In this document: positions 25,281 through 34,300 of the stretch, in pieces
Position numbering within the stretch: position 1 is the stretch's first letter
How the letters are laid out: each line of letters starts with the position of its first letter
From: Candidatus Nanopelagicales bacterium
GTDB taxonomy: Bacteria > Actinomycetota > Actinomycetes > S36-B12
Direction: 5' to 3'
Assembly (NCBI GenBank): GCA_018402075.1
Contig: JAGYJP010000002.1
Span: 186,001 to 250,000, forward strand
Length of the DNA: 64,000 nucleotides
Notes under the pieces: model-generated
Databases searched by the model: none
Seen by the model: only the letters and a program-made list of their open reading frames with translations
Told to the model about the DNA's origin: nothing
Made by a program: the position numbers and the translations under genes

Positions 25281-26738
25281 GTGCCCGGCGTCGCGAAGTT
25301 ACTCGAGCAACGTACAGAACTAACGCAGCCTGATATCGAATTCCTCACGCAACTTGTCGATAATTGGACCCTTATTGCGGATCTTGCTTTCAGTGATCTG
25401 GTCTTGTGGGTACCGACATGGAATGACGGTGGGCTACTTGCTGTGGCACAGGTACGTGCGTCCACGGCACCAACCTCACTCTCGGAGGATATTCAAGGGA
25501 CATTTAGTCCTCGTGGTCGCGATGCTTCCCTTGATAAGGCATTGGCTGTTGGACGCGAGTCTGTAACGAGATCACCGACGAATCCATTAACGCCGGTGAG
25601 CGTTGAGGCTTATCCGGTGCGTCGAGGAAGCGCGATCATCGGAGTCATTGCCCGACATGCATCTCAGTCACCGCGGGTTGCGGGCCAATTGGAAACGGTA
25701 TATCTACAGAGTGCGGATGCAATCATGTCTATGCTCAGCCGTGGGTATTCTTGGATACCTCTTCAACAGGACACTTTAGATCCATGGGATAGACCGCGTG
25801 TTGGCGATGGCATGTTGCGCATTGATGCTCACGGAAATGTGGATTATGCGAGTCCAAATGCAACTAGTGCGTTTCGACGCCTTGGTTTGGCCACTGGGCT
25901 AGTAGGACAAAATTTGAATCTGTTGGTCAAGAAACTCGATGAATCCCCAGTAGGCCCTTCCAAGGCTCTTGACAAAGTTACTCGCGGCGGCATATCGAGT
26001 ATTGCGGATATTTGTGGGTCAGATGCCACGATCATGATTAGCTCAGTGTTCTTGAGGGCATACGAAGACGTGGTGCCACCTAGAACAATTTTTATCGTCA
26101 AAGATGTCACGGCAGTGCGGGACCAGCAAAGGGCGTTGCTCTCTAAAGAGGCAACAATTCGAGAAATTAACCATCGAGTGAAAAATAATCTACAAATGGT
26201 CAATTCCTTGCTTCGAATTCAAGTCCGTAGAGCGGTGCACCAGGAGACCAAAGATGCTTTGGCCGATGCACAGCAGCGAATTGGCGCGATTTCAGCAATT
26301 CACGATGTCCTGTCAAAAGATGTTGTCATGAATGTGGACTTTGATGAACTTATTGACTCGATTATTAATGCTGCGACGGTCGAGGGCGCTGCAGCAGTGA
26401 TACATCGTCAGGGTAAAGGTGGAAACCTTCCCACGGGTATAGCAACTCCTCTAGCCATGAGTGTGTCTGAATTACTCCATAATTCCTTGGAACATTCTCA
26501 GGGAGATGCCATCACCATTGACATTCGCCGCAGTGATCGTGAATTCGTGTGCGCCGTGATCGATAATGGGATCGGGATTTCTGGTGAGCAGGGTCTGGGC
26601 CTGAGTATCGTCGGAGATTTGGTTACCCAGGAGCTGAGAGGTGATCTCGAGTTTATGGACCCAGATCAACCGGGAACATCTGTACAAATCACCATCCCAC
26701 TATCTCGCGCCGCTCGAGTGAGTACGCGAATGCAGTAG
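25281..26738 (+). CDS. pdtaS: PdtaS-type sensor histidine kinase
   Basis: A 485-residue cytosolic kinase. The N-terminal GAF-like domain (WTLIADLAFSDLVLWVPTWN) and a PAS-like region precede a HisKA_2 dimerisation domain with phospho-acceptor REINHRVKNNLQMVNSLLRIQ, and an HATPase domain (SELLHNSLEHS, DNGIGISGEQGLGLSIV). This is the architecture of mycobacterial PdtaS (Rv3220c), reported to be inhibited by copper and nitric oxide and to signal to an ANTAR RNA-binding regulator; no PdtaR is in the window. It neighbours whiB1 as in M. tuberculosis. GTG 25275 would add two residues. Confidence 0.92.
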   Translation: MPGVAKLLEQRTELTQPDIEFLTQLVDNWTLIADLAFSDLVLWVPTWNDGGLLAVAQVRASTAPTSLSEDIQGTFSPRGRDASLDKALAVGRESVTRSPTNPLTPVSVEAYPVRRGSAIIGVIARHASQSPRVAGQLETVYLQSADAIMSMLSRGYSWIPLQQDTLDPWDRPRVGDGMLRIDAHGNVDYASPNATSAFRRLGLATGLVGQNLNLLVKKLDESPVGPSKALDKVTRGGISSIADICGSDATIMISSVFLRAYEDVVPPRTIFIVKDVTAVRDQQRALLSKEATIREINHRVKNNLQMVNSLLRIQVRRAVHQETKDALADAQQRIGAISAIHDVLSKDVVMNVDFDELIDSIINAATVEGAAAVIHRQGKGGNLPTGIATPLAMSVSELLHNSLEHSQGDAITIDIRRSDREFVCAVIDNGIGISGEQGLGLSIVGDLVTQELRGDLEFMDPDQPGTSVQITIPLSRAARVSTRMQ

Positions 26739-26767
26739 GTCTAAAACAGACGAGTCGAATAGTGTTT

Positions 26768-27022
26768 TTAGGCGGTGGTGCGAGCACGTAGCCGAGCATT
26801 ACGGCGTTTTAGCGCTCGTCGTTCGTCTTCACTCAGACCGCCCCACACACCAGAGTCTTGACCAGTTTCGAGGGCCCAGCGCAGGCAGTCATCCACAACG
26901 GGGCAACGCCTACACACAGCTTTGGCTTCTTCAATCTGAACCAAAGCAGGGCCGGTGTTGCCGATTGGGAAGAACAACTCAGGGTCTTCGTCACGGCAGG
27001 CTGCCTCGTGGCGCCAGTCCAT
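26768..27022 (-). CDS. whiB1: WhiB1 iron-sulfur transcription factor
   Basis: An 84-residue WhiB-family protein. Four cluster ligands Cys 9, 37, 40 and 46 (CRRCPVVDDC) hold a 4Fe-4S cluster; the GVWGGLSEDERRALKRRNAR tail is the sigma-A/DNA-binding end. Near identity to remembered mycobacterial WhiB1 across the N terminus (MDWRH, CRDEDPELFFP) makes the assignment firm. WhiB1 is NO-sensitive and essential in mycobacteria. 258 nt of non-coding sequence (27023-27281) lies upstream and should carry its promoter and control sites; I could not resolve them. Confidence 0.97.
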   Translation of the reverse strand: MDWRHEAACRDEDPELFFPIGNTGPALVQIEEAKAVCRRCPVVDDCLRWALETGQDSGVWGGLSEDERRALKRRNARLRARTTA

Positions 27023-27281
27023 GCGCGATCACTCCATCTGTGCTGGTGTGCTGGGTTCGCCAGCACTTGTGAATGCTTTCACGCGCTGGCTTCCACCCAG
27101 AGGTGAAGAAGTCCTTCACTGGCCGGGGTGGGAAGTGGGCCAGCCCGTCAAAACAAGGGCAGCCCTAAGGGTTGCAGACGAATGCCAATTGGACAAGCGA
27201 AAAATGCTGAAAATTTTGGGTATTTACTATTTCTGGGCGTGCATTTGGTCACAATTGGGTCATATGTCCTATATGAGGCAT

Positions 27282-28244
27282 TTAATGTGGGATGAGAACG
27301 GTGGTCAGGCATCGTGGTCTACTTGTGAATACCGCATGTGAGACCTCACCCAAGGCCTCACCGTCAACTTGAAGTGGAATTGGGGTGCTGGAGTCCGCGC
27401 TGAATTCCCTTTGGTCATGCCATGCGGTGTACGACTTACCTCGAATTCCTCCCCGGGCGCGGGTAATAATTTTGGTTGCGGCCCCAATTGTGGCCGCAAT
27501 GTGCAATTTCCGGACCATGAAGACATCCAGCCCCGTGTAGAAACTCGCGGCCGGATTCGGGTCTAGGGCCCAACTGCCGAAGTATGTCCATGGTGAGCAA
27601 TTTTGAACGAGGGCAACAAAAACATTGTCAATCGGATTTGACCCGGGGCGGCTAATACGAAGCGAGGAGCGTGATCGGTTTGTTTCGAGAAAGAATTCCC
27701 GGATGGTGGTTGCGAGGTAACGTTGAGGCGATGCTTTGTGTCCGCGAGCCCGAGCCCGCTCCATGGCTCCAATGATCTGGGCGTCTAAACCAAGTCCGGC
27801 ATTAGCCACAAAGTAACGGTGACAAGCAGTGCCATCTACCTCCCGTGATTGCACGTGCCCCAGATTGATCGTTACTAACTTGTGATCTCGCAAAGCTTCA
27901 AGAATGGCTCCGGTGGCCTCCACGGGATCGACTGGGAGTCCGAGTGCGCGCACAAACACATTCCCACTGCCGCCAGGAATTGGGGCAACGACTGTGGAAC
28001 TTGGACCGCGTGAAAGCAAACCGTTGACAACTTCATTGATGACACCGTCGCCACCAAGGGTGAACAGGATGGGGATCTCTTGATCCTGAGCGTATTCGCC
28101 CAAGGAAAACGCGTGTCCGCGATGGTTGGTTACGGTTACTTCGAGCTCAAAATCATGTGATAGGGCCCGAACGATCACATCGGTGACGCGGGGAGAGGTT
28201 GTGGTCGCCTGCGGATTGACCACCATCATCGCTCGGGTTCCCAC
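27282..28244 (-). CDS. Diacylglycerol kinase-family lipid kinase
   Basis: A 320-residue soluble lipid kinase. It has VNPQATTTS at the start, LGGDGVINEVVNGLLS (the GGDG nucleotide-binding motif), and PIPGGSGNVFVRALGLP. Actinobacterial homologues beside whiB1 phosphorylate diacylglycerol or related lipids. GTG 28244 lies 6 nt after a TAGAGT -10, so the mRNA is probably leaderless. Divergent from the small membrane protein gene at 28285. Confidence 0.9.
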   Translation of the reverse strand: MGTRAMMVVNPQATTTSPRVTDVIVRALSHDFELEVTVTNHRGHAFSLGEYAQDQEIPILFTLGGDGVINEVVNGLLSRGPSSTVVAPIPGGSGNVFVRALGLPVDPVEATGAILEALRDHKLVTINLGHVQSREVDGTACHRYFVANAGLGLDAQIIGAMERARARGHKASPQRYLATTIREFFLETNRSRSSLRISRPGSNPIDNVFVALVQNCSPWTYFGSWALDPNPAASFYTGLDVFMVRKLHIAATIGAATKIITRARGGIRGKSYTAWHDQREFSADSSTPIPLQVDGEALGEVSHAVFTSRPRCLTTVLIPH

Positions 28245-28250
28245 CGTTGA

Positions 28251-28256
28251 ACTCTA
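28251..28256 (-). promoter_or_regulatory. -10 box of lipid-kinase gene (leaderless)
   Basis: On the minus strand TAGAGT ends 6 nt before the GTG at 28244. A TAGCCT on the plus strand at 28272-28277 sits 7 nt before the GTG at 28285, giving a closely spaced divergent pair. Confidence 0.5.
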
Positions 28257-28284
28257 TGTCATCCGGGTCGGTAGCCTTCGTCGT

Positions 28285-28695
28285 GTGCACAGGCCTACCA
28301 CGATCCGTTTCCTCGCTGGAATCTCCGCCGCTCAAGGAGTCTTTTTCCTCATCTATGCAGTTCTCATTACCGTTGGGGTGCTCCGTTTCGGACTTACCGG
28401 TCCCGAGGCTGTGTCAAACTCTGCTGGGGTGACCCTGGCAGTCATAATTTTCCTGTTCTTTGGGGTCGGTCTTGTTTTTACCGCATGGGGTTGGTGGAAG
28501 GTGAGAAGTTGGGCTCGATCACCTTTTATTTTGGCCCAATTACTTGCCTTGGTGGTGGGGGTGCCACTGATCAGTGCTACTGGATCCGGCGAAAGAGTCG
28601 TTGGCATTGTTGTCACAGTTGTCGCCATTACAGGAGGCGTCATTGCATTGTTACCGGCTACTACAACTCTCCTGTATCGCGACGAAGGTCTGTGA
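28285..28695 (+). CDS. Small four-helix membrane protein, unknown
   Basis: A 136-residue protein with four hydrophobic segments (GVFFLIYAVLITVGVL, TLAVIIFLFFGVGLVFTAWGWW, FILAQLLALVVGVPLI and VVGIVVTVVAITGGVIALL) and a short polar end. I recognise no functional family; similar small proteins are common in actinomycetes beside the whiB1/dagK region. I chose GTG 28285 from a TAGCCT 7 nt upstream and because the frame further upstream (open from 28126) overlaps the divergent kinase gene. The 3' end overlaps the convergent sigma factor gene by 35 nt. Confidence 0.7.
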   Translation: MHRPTTIRFLAGISAAQGVFFLIYAVLITVGVLRFGLTGPEAVSNSAGVTLAVIIFLFFGVGLVFTAWGWWKVRSWARSPFILAQLLALVVGVPLISATGSGERVVGIVVTVVAITGGVIALLPATTTLLYRDEGL

Positions 28696-29383
28696 GAATT
28701 TGAGTGATTTTGCGACCGACAGCCACTTGATGCATTCCCGTGAGCCGGGCAATTTCAGATTGGCTCAAACCTTGGATAAATCGCATACCCAGAAGTCTCC
28801 GATCTTTATCGGATAACTGGTCTAAAGCAGGTGCGATAGTGACCCACGCTTCCGTTGATTCGAATCCATGGTCCTCGGTTGGTGTCCAATCCCATGATTC
28901 AGGCTCACTCAGAGTTTTCATGTTGGTAGCGGCTATGGATTCAAGTGCCTCAAGAATGTTCCCAGAGTCAATTCCTGAGGCTTCACTAATCTCCCGGACA
29001 CTGGGGGAGCGTTCGAGTTCAAGTGTGAGCCTTTCGATTATGGTGTAAATTTTTTTGGAATTATCCTGCACACTGCGCGGAACTCGAATTGCTTTGTTTT
29101 GATCGCGTAAATAATGCGATATTTCTCCGCGGATATATGTCCCTGCGTAAGTGCTAAATGCGGTTTCTCGACTCAGGTCGAACTTGTCAATTGCCTGAAG
29201 TAGGCCAATATTTCCCATCTGAATGAGATCTTCACGTAGATCCGGGTCGTGTACTCGAATAAAGTGCCGAACAAGCCCTTGGTGCTCGCGAATAATTTGC
29301 TCTCGGATTTCTTCAGATCGTAATGTTGAAGTATGCGGTTTCCTCAACTCTTCGATTAAGTCATGCGCTTGGTCAGGCTTCAT
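28661..29383 (-). CDS. Alternative sigma factor, SigF/SigB/WhiG group
   Basis: A 240-residue group 3 sigma factor. Region 2: EHQGLVRHFIRVHDPDLREDLIQMGNIGLLQAIDKFDLSRETAFSTYAGTYIRGEI. Region 3: RVPRSVQDNSKKI and SPSVREISEASG. Region 4: LSDKDRRLLGMRFIQGLSQSEIARLTGMHQVAVGRKI. It directs RNA polymerase to stress or developmental promoters and is presumably held by the anti-sigma factor encoded immediately upstream, whose end overlaps its start by 11 nt. Confidence 0.9.
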   Translation of the reverse strand: MKPDQAHDLIEELRKPHTSTLRSEEIREQIIREHQGLVRHFIRVHDPDLREDLIQMGNIGLLQAIDKFDLSRETAFSTYAGTYIRGEISHYLRDQNKAIRVPRSVQDNSKKIYTIIERLTLELERSPSVREISEASGIDSGNILEALESIAATNMKTLSEPESWDWTPTEDHGFESTEAWVTIAPALDQLSDKDRRLLGMRFIQGLSQSEIARLTGMHQVAVGRKITQILTDLRRDTGEL

Positions 29384-29765
29384 GAATTATGTTCGTTTCG
29401 AAAATGCTGAATTCAATTATCAAGAAGCCGCCCACTAACTCGGTGACAACATTCTTAGCAACCGCGCTAAAAACGGTCCATGTGAAACCTTCCATAGCGC
29501 TGAAGTCAGGTAGATCCTTCAGGAGTGTTGGGGCGCTAGCTCGAATATCAAGGCGTTTCTCCGAGCAGGCCCATGACCATGCAAAATCAGCATTGGGAGC
29601 GGCGTGGTTGATAAGCAGGATTGCAGCTTCGCTACAAGCAATCTTGGAATCATCTAGGAGGTCAAGCGTGAGATCGGAACGCGCTGCTGCCGCACCAGAG
29701 ATAGTTCTGAGCAGGGAAACGAGTTCTGCAGCTGCAGGAAGTCGCAGTTCAATTGTTGGATTCAT
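29373..29765 (-). CDS. RsbW-like anti-sigma factor
   Basis: A 130-residue protein with the size and layout of the GHKL anti-sigma kinases: an N-terminal strand MNPTIELRLPAAAELVSLLRTISG, then CSEAAILLINHA at the N-box position (Glu and Asn present). The later ATP-lid motifs (DxGxG) are not clearly visible (GFTWTVFSAVAKN), so kinase activity is uncertain. I chose ATG 29765, which overlaps the GNAT stop as ATGA. It overlaps the sigma gene by 11 nt. No anti-anti-sigma (RsbV) gene is nearby. The assignment rests largely on context. Confidence 0.72.
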   Translation of the reverse strand: MNPTIELRLPAAAELVSLLRTISGAAAARSDLTLDLLDDSKIACSEAAILLINHAAPNADFAWSWACSEKRLDIRASAPTLLKDLPDFSAMEGFTWTVFSAVAKNVVTELVGGFLIIEFSIFETNIIHEA

Positions 29766-30259
29766 GATGAAATTGTGCGCTGCGCCAGTTGAGTAAGTGC
29801 CTCTCCAGAAACCCGATAGGGGATCCATTCGGTGAGAGCTTCGGCACCAACGTGGTGATAGATATTGCGGGCAGATTCATTCCAGTCCAGCACCCACCAC
29901 TCGAAACGTGGGTAGTTCTTGGATACACATATCGCGGCAAGTTCAGCCATCAGGGCTTGCCCGATGCCTAAACCTCGATACTGAGGTCGAACATAAAGGT
30001 CCTCCAGGTAAATCCCATGCTTACCTTGCCACGTTGAGAAATTTTTGAACCACAAGGCGAATCCGGCTACTGCCCCTGAGTCAGTTTCTGCGATATGAGC
30101 GAAGACGCTGGGGTCTTCTCCGAATAATGCTTCCCGAAACTCTGGCGCGGTGGCAATAGCAAGGTCCGCGGCTCGCTCGTAGTCAGCGAGCTCACGGACC
30201 ATGGCTACGATTTCATCTTCGTCGCCGAGAATAGCTGGACGAATCCGAAAATCAGTCAT
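29762..30259 (-). CDS. GNAT N-acetyltransferase
   Basis: A 165-residue GNAT of the diamine/spermidine N1-acetyltransferase-like type. It has IRPAILGDEDEIVAMVRELADYERA at the start, the YLEDLYVRPQYRGLGIGQALMAEL acetyl-CoA motif (RGLGIG), and WWVLDWNESARNIYHHVGAE near the end. Substrate unknown. It lies 6 nt after sodN and overlaps the anti-sigma gene, so it sits in the middle of a four-gene operon. Confidence 0.92.
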   Translation of the reverse strand: MTDFRIRPAILGDEDEIVAMVRELADYERAADLAIATAPEFREALFGEDPSVFAHIAETDSGAVAGFALWFKNFSTWQGKHGIYLEDLYVRPQYRGLGIGQALMAELAAICVSKNYPRFEWWVLDWNESARNIYHHVGAEALTEWIPYRVSGEALTQLAQRTISS

Positions 30260-30265
30260 TCGGCA

Positions 30266-30688
30266 CTATGCCTTCTTTGTTTCCCAGAAAATCTCGGAGA
30301 TTTCATCAATCTTCCCTAGAAGTTGATCTGCAACTGCAACATCAACTGTACCTTTGGTCCCGCCTGCACCGGCAAGTTTGGTCGCTTGGTTAAAGAGATC
30401 ATTCAACTGCGGATACTTCTCAAAATGTGGTGGCTTGAAGTAGTCGGTCCACAAAACCCACAGGTGTTCCTTGACCAAATGTGAGCGCTCTTCTTTGATT
30501 GTGATGGCGCGAGTTTTGAATTCAGGGTCGTCCGAAGCGTGATATTTCTCCATGCATGCTTTGACGGATTCGGCCTCCAGCCGAGCCTGTGCCGGGTCAT
30601 ATACGCCGCACGGCAGGTCGCAATGTGCGTAGGCATGGGTCACGGGCAGGACGGTAGTCAAGATTCGAGTGCTGAGTGGCTTGCGCAT
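30266..30688 (-). CDS. sodN: Nickel superoxide dismutase precursor
   Basis: A 140-residue Ni-SOD. The nickel hook HCDLPCGVYDP is intact (His 1, Cys 2 and Cys 6 after processing). It is preceded by a short propeptide ending THAYA, which SodX must remove to free the His. The body has the expected helix bundle motifs (KTRAITIKEERSHLVKEHLWVLWTDYFKP). I chose ATG 30688 because AGAGGAG lies upstream; the longer frame from 30721 lacks a site. First gene of sodN-GNAT-anti-sigma-sigma and divergent from sodX. Confidence 0.95.
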   Translation of the reverse strand: MRKPLSTRILTTVLPVTHAYAHCDLPCGVYDPAQARLEAESVKACMEKYHASDDPEFKTRAITIKEERSHLVKEHLWVLWTDYFKPPHFEKYPQLNDLFNQATKLAGAGGTKGTVDVAVADQLLGKIDEISEIFWETKKA

Positions 30689-30760
30689 GTGTGCTCCTCT
30701 GGTAAATGTCTGATGCCCCAACTCTAGTAGCCCGATGTCAACCCGCAGCGTGGCCTCCAG

Positions 30761-30790
30761 CGCTGTCCTGAATCGCTGTCCTGAATCGCT
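30761..30790. repeat. Tandem 13-bp repeat between sodN and sodX
   Basis: CGCTGTCCTGAAT occurs twice in perfect tandem (30761-30773, 30774-30786) followed by CGCT. It lies immediately upstream of the sodX -10 and about 75 nt upstream of sodN, so it may act as an operator or duplicated -35 region; it may also be a recent slippage product. Confidence 0.85.
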
Positions 30791-30795
30791 ACCCT
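30790..30795 (+). promoter_or_regulatory. -10 box of sodX (leaderless)
   Basis: TACCCT ends 6 nt before the ATG at 30802. Confidence 0.5.
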
Positions 30796-30801
30796 CAATC
30801 T

Positions 30802-31110
30802 ATGCTCGGTCGTCTGATCCCGTATTTCGCGGTGCGAATTATCGGACCTTCAATGGAACCAACCTTGGCCAATGGTGAGTTGTGGTTGGCGCGAAAGTCC
30901 TTGAAAAATCTCAATGAAGGTCACGTGATCGTTTTTCAGCACCCGACCCGCCCCCAACTTACTCAGGTGAAAAGAGTGATCCGCCCTCACGATTCCGGCT
31001 GGTGGGTGGAGGGGGATAACCGCGACCACAGTACTGACTCACGTGAATTTGGTGCGGTGGCTCATATCTGGATACAAGGAGTACTCGTGCGCAGAATTGG
31101 AAGACCCTGA
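30802..31110 (+). CDS. sodX: Ni-SOD maturation protease SodX
   Basis: A 102-residue signal-peptidase-like (S26) serine protease with catalytic Ser in GPSMEPTL and Lys in TQVKRVI, and the conserved GDNRDHSTDSREFG box. Without a membrane anchor and next to sodN, it matches the protease that trims the Ni-SOD propeptide so that the N-terminal His can bind nickel. Divergent from sodN, 113 nt between starts. Confidence 0.93.
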   Translation: MLGRLIPYFAVRIIGPSMEPTLANGELWLARKSLKNLNEGHVIVFQHPTRPQLTQVKRVIRPHDSGWWVEGDNRDHSTDSREFGAVAHIWIQGVLVRRIGRP

Positions 31111-31128
31111 TATTTTAGGGTTTATATT

Positions 31129-31350
31129 TCATTGCGAGAGATCATTGAGATCATTAAGATCATTAAGATCATTAAGATCATCGAGATCATCGAGTCGGGC
31201 TAACCAAGTTGCCAGTCGATCAATAGCTGTCTCAAACTCGGGATGAAAGTTGACGAACTCGCCGAGGCGCTCGGCCACCCATTCGAGAGACACTGTCTCC
31301 TCGCCTCGCCTGCGGGCAAGTTCCTCGGCGCCACGATCGGTGTCATACAT
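31129..31350 (-). CDS. DUF6104 protein with repeat-extended tail
   Basis: A 73-residue protein. The first ~55 residues (MYDTDRGAEELARRRGEETVSLEWVAERL...ETAIDRLATWLARLDD) match the small actinobacterial DUF6104 family that commonly sits beside kgd. The end is a low-complexity run of LDD/LND triplets encoded by a 9-bp tandem repeat, which family members lack or have shorter. I chose ATG 31350 by family start; GTG 31359 is also possible (TAAATT 8 nt upstream). Function unknown. Confidence 0.82.
   Translation of the reverse strand: MYDTDRGAEELARRRGEETVSLEWVAERLGEFVNFHPEFETAIDRLATWLARLDDLDDLNDLNDLNDLNDLSQ
31141..31194. repeat. Six 9-bp tandem repeats inside DUF6104 gene
   Basis: Six units of ATCATTAAG or its variants (ATCATTGAG, ATCATCGAG) in perfect register. 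Being 9 bp, copy-number change stays in frame and only alters the length of the acidic LDD/LND tail. Confidence 0.95.
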
Positions 31351-31370
31351 ATTGGTCACGCACCTTCAAT

Positions 31371-34300
31371 TTAGGAAAACGCCGACTCGATGAGAATCTT
31401 TTGATCTTCATCATGTCTTTGGTGAGTTCCCACCGCAGGGGCGGAAGAGGCCGTCCGCGATACACAGGTGACCGCACGATTGATCATCTGCGGAACACTC
31501 AGCGCTATAAATGACCAACCACCCTGATTTGCAGGTTCTTCTTGAACCCAGCGAATTTCTGCCTCCGGGTACTGCTCCGCCATCGCAGGCAGACTCACTC
31601 CAGGCAGTGGATACAGGCGTTCCAGGCGCACAATCGCGGTGTCTGTGATTTTGTGTTGTTCCCGGTACGCAAGCAGGTCGTAGTAGACCTTGCCACTGCA
31701 GATCAGAACGCGCCTTGTGGTGGATTCCGTGATCGTTGTGTCGGGCAAAAATGGTTGGAAAACACCTGTTGTGAAGTCTCCAACGCGCGATACAGAGTAC
31801 TTTGACCGCAGGAGTGATTTGGGCGTGAAGCAGATGAGCGGCCTAGACAGCCGACCCAACACTTGCCAACGTAATAAGTGAAAATATGAAGCGGGCGTGC
31901 TTGGCATGGCTACGGTCATATTGTCTTGGGCGCAGAGCTGCAAGAATCTTTCAACACGACCGCTGCTGTGATCTGGCCCTTGACCTTCCTGACCGTGGGG
32001 TAATAGCAAAGTCACCGAAGAGCGCTGACCCCATTTTTGTTCACCCGAAGAAATAAACTCATCGATGATCGTCTGCGCACCATTCACAAAGTCACCAAAC
32101 TGTGCTTCCCACATAACCAGAGCATCGGGGCGGGCTACTGAGTATCCGTATTCGAAACCCAGGGCGGCAAACTCGCTGAGAGAAGAGTCGTACACGTATA
32201 GTTTTCCACCATCGCGATAACACTGCTTGAGTGGCTTGTATTGCCAGCCTGTTTCCTTATCCACGATCACCATGTGTCGATGACCAAATGTCCCTCGACG
32301 AGAATCTTGACCGGCTAAACGAACGGTACGACCTTCCATAAGGAGCGAGCCAACTGCCATGGCTTCAGCCATTCCCCAATCGATGGTGTCGTCCTTAACC
32401 ATTTGAGCCCGCCGCTGTAATTGAGGAGCAAGACGCGGATGAACATTGAATCCGTCGGGCAGCGTTAACTGAGACTGAATAATTGTGTCGATTTGATCGG
32501 GAGTGATACTGGTATCGACACCCTGACTCGGGGTCTGTGGGACGAGATCCAATTGACCGGTTTCCAAGATGTCCTTTGCGTGCTGCGTGAATTCATCGGC
32601 ACTGGAGCTGGTACGTGTCTCTTGGAAAACGCGTTCAAGTTGTTCCTGGAAATGCTTAAGGACTTCTTCAGCCTCGTCCACCGAAATATCGCCTCTGCCG
32701 ATAAGAGATTCGGTGTAATGCTTACGGACGGAGCGCTTGTTATCAATGATGGAATACATCAGTGGTTGCGTGAGTGACGGGTCATCAGCTTCATTGTGTC
32801 CACGCCGCCGGTAACATACGAGATCTATCACAACATCTTTATTAAACGCTTGTCGAAAATCAAATGCCAACTTCGAAACATAGATGACTGCTTCAGGATC
32901 ATCGCCATTGACATGGAAAATAGGTGCTTGAACCATGCGAGCAACATCTGTCGAGTACACGGAAGACCGGCTGTAACGAGGCGATGTTGTGAAGCCAACT
33001 TGATTGTTGACAACAACGTGGATCGTTCCGCCTGTTCGGTAACCCTGAAGTTGCGAAAGTTGGAGTGTCTCCGCTACAACACCCTGACCGGCAAACGCAG
33101 CATCTCCATGCATTAACACGGGAAGAATGTCATATCGCCTATCGGAGGGTAAGAGATCCTGTTTCGCCCGAACGATTCCTTCGAGCACCGGATCTACTGC
33201 CTCGAGGTGGGATGGATTCGCTGCGAGATATACGGATGTGTAATTCCCATCTGCTGAGACAAAAGATCCGGTCGTGCCAAGGTGGTACTTCACGTCACCA
33301 GAGCCTTGAACTGAATTCTCGGCATACTCGCCTTCGAACTCTTTGAAAATTTGTCCGTAGGATTTACCGGCGATATTTGCCAGAACGTTGAGTCGCCCTC
33401 GGTGAGGCATTCCAATGGCAACTTCAAGTATGTCATTGTCCGCAGACTGTGCGAGTATTTCGTCAATAAGGGGTATTACGGACTCTGCGCCTTCGAGGGA
33501 AAATCTTTTTTGACCTACATACTTAGTTTGCAAAAAGGATTCGAAAGCCTCAGCTTCATTAAGTTTGCGCAAAATTCGTAATTGATCCTCTGGCTCAGGC
33601 TTCACGTGGGGAATTTCCACGCGATCCTGCATCCACTTTCGCTCAACAGGATCCTGGATGTGCATGTATTCGATGCCGACGGTTCGTGTGTACGAATCTC
33701 GAAGCACCCCAAGAATTTGTCGTAATTTCATGAGTGGCTTGCCACCAAATCCGCCCGTTGCAAATTCGCGGTCTAAATCCCATAGCGTTAAACCGTGCGA
33801 GAGAACATCCAAATCAGGATGCATGCGCTGGTTGTACTCGAGTGGATCCGTGTCCGCCATCAGATGCCCACGTACCCGGTAAGCATGAATCACTTCCTGG
33901 ACCCGCACATTTTTGTCAAGGTCTGTTTCATGGTTCGCGGAAACATCGTGGGCCCATCGAATTGGTTCATAAGGGATACGAAGATCCCGAAAGATGTTGT
34001 CAAAGAAGTGATGTTGACCCAGAAGCAACTCATGAATTCTCTTTAAAAACTCACCGGACTGCGCACCCTGAATAATCCTGTGGTCATAGGTTGACGTCAG
34101 GGTCAAAATCTTGGAGACGGCGTTGCGCGCAATCGCTTCTTCCGAAGCGCCTTGCCATTCGGCGGGGTATTCCATCGATCCGACACCCACAATGCAACCC
34201 TGGCCAACCACTAAGCGAGGAATGGAATGGTTGGTGCCGATGGTGCCCGGGTTCGTGAGGCTTACAGTTGTGTCCGCAAAATCTTCCACGGTCAGTTTAT

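Noticed and set aside
31141..31194. CRISPR-like short repeat
   Set aside because: Units are 9 bp, head-to-tail without spacers, and lie in a coding frame.
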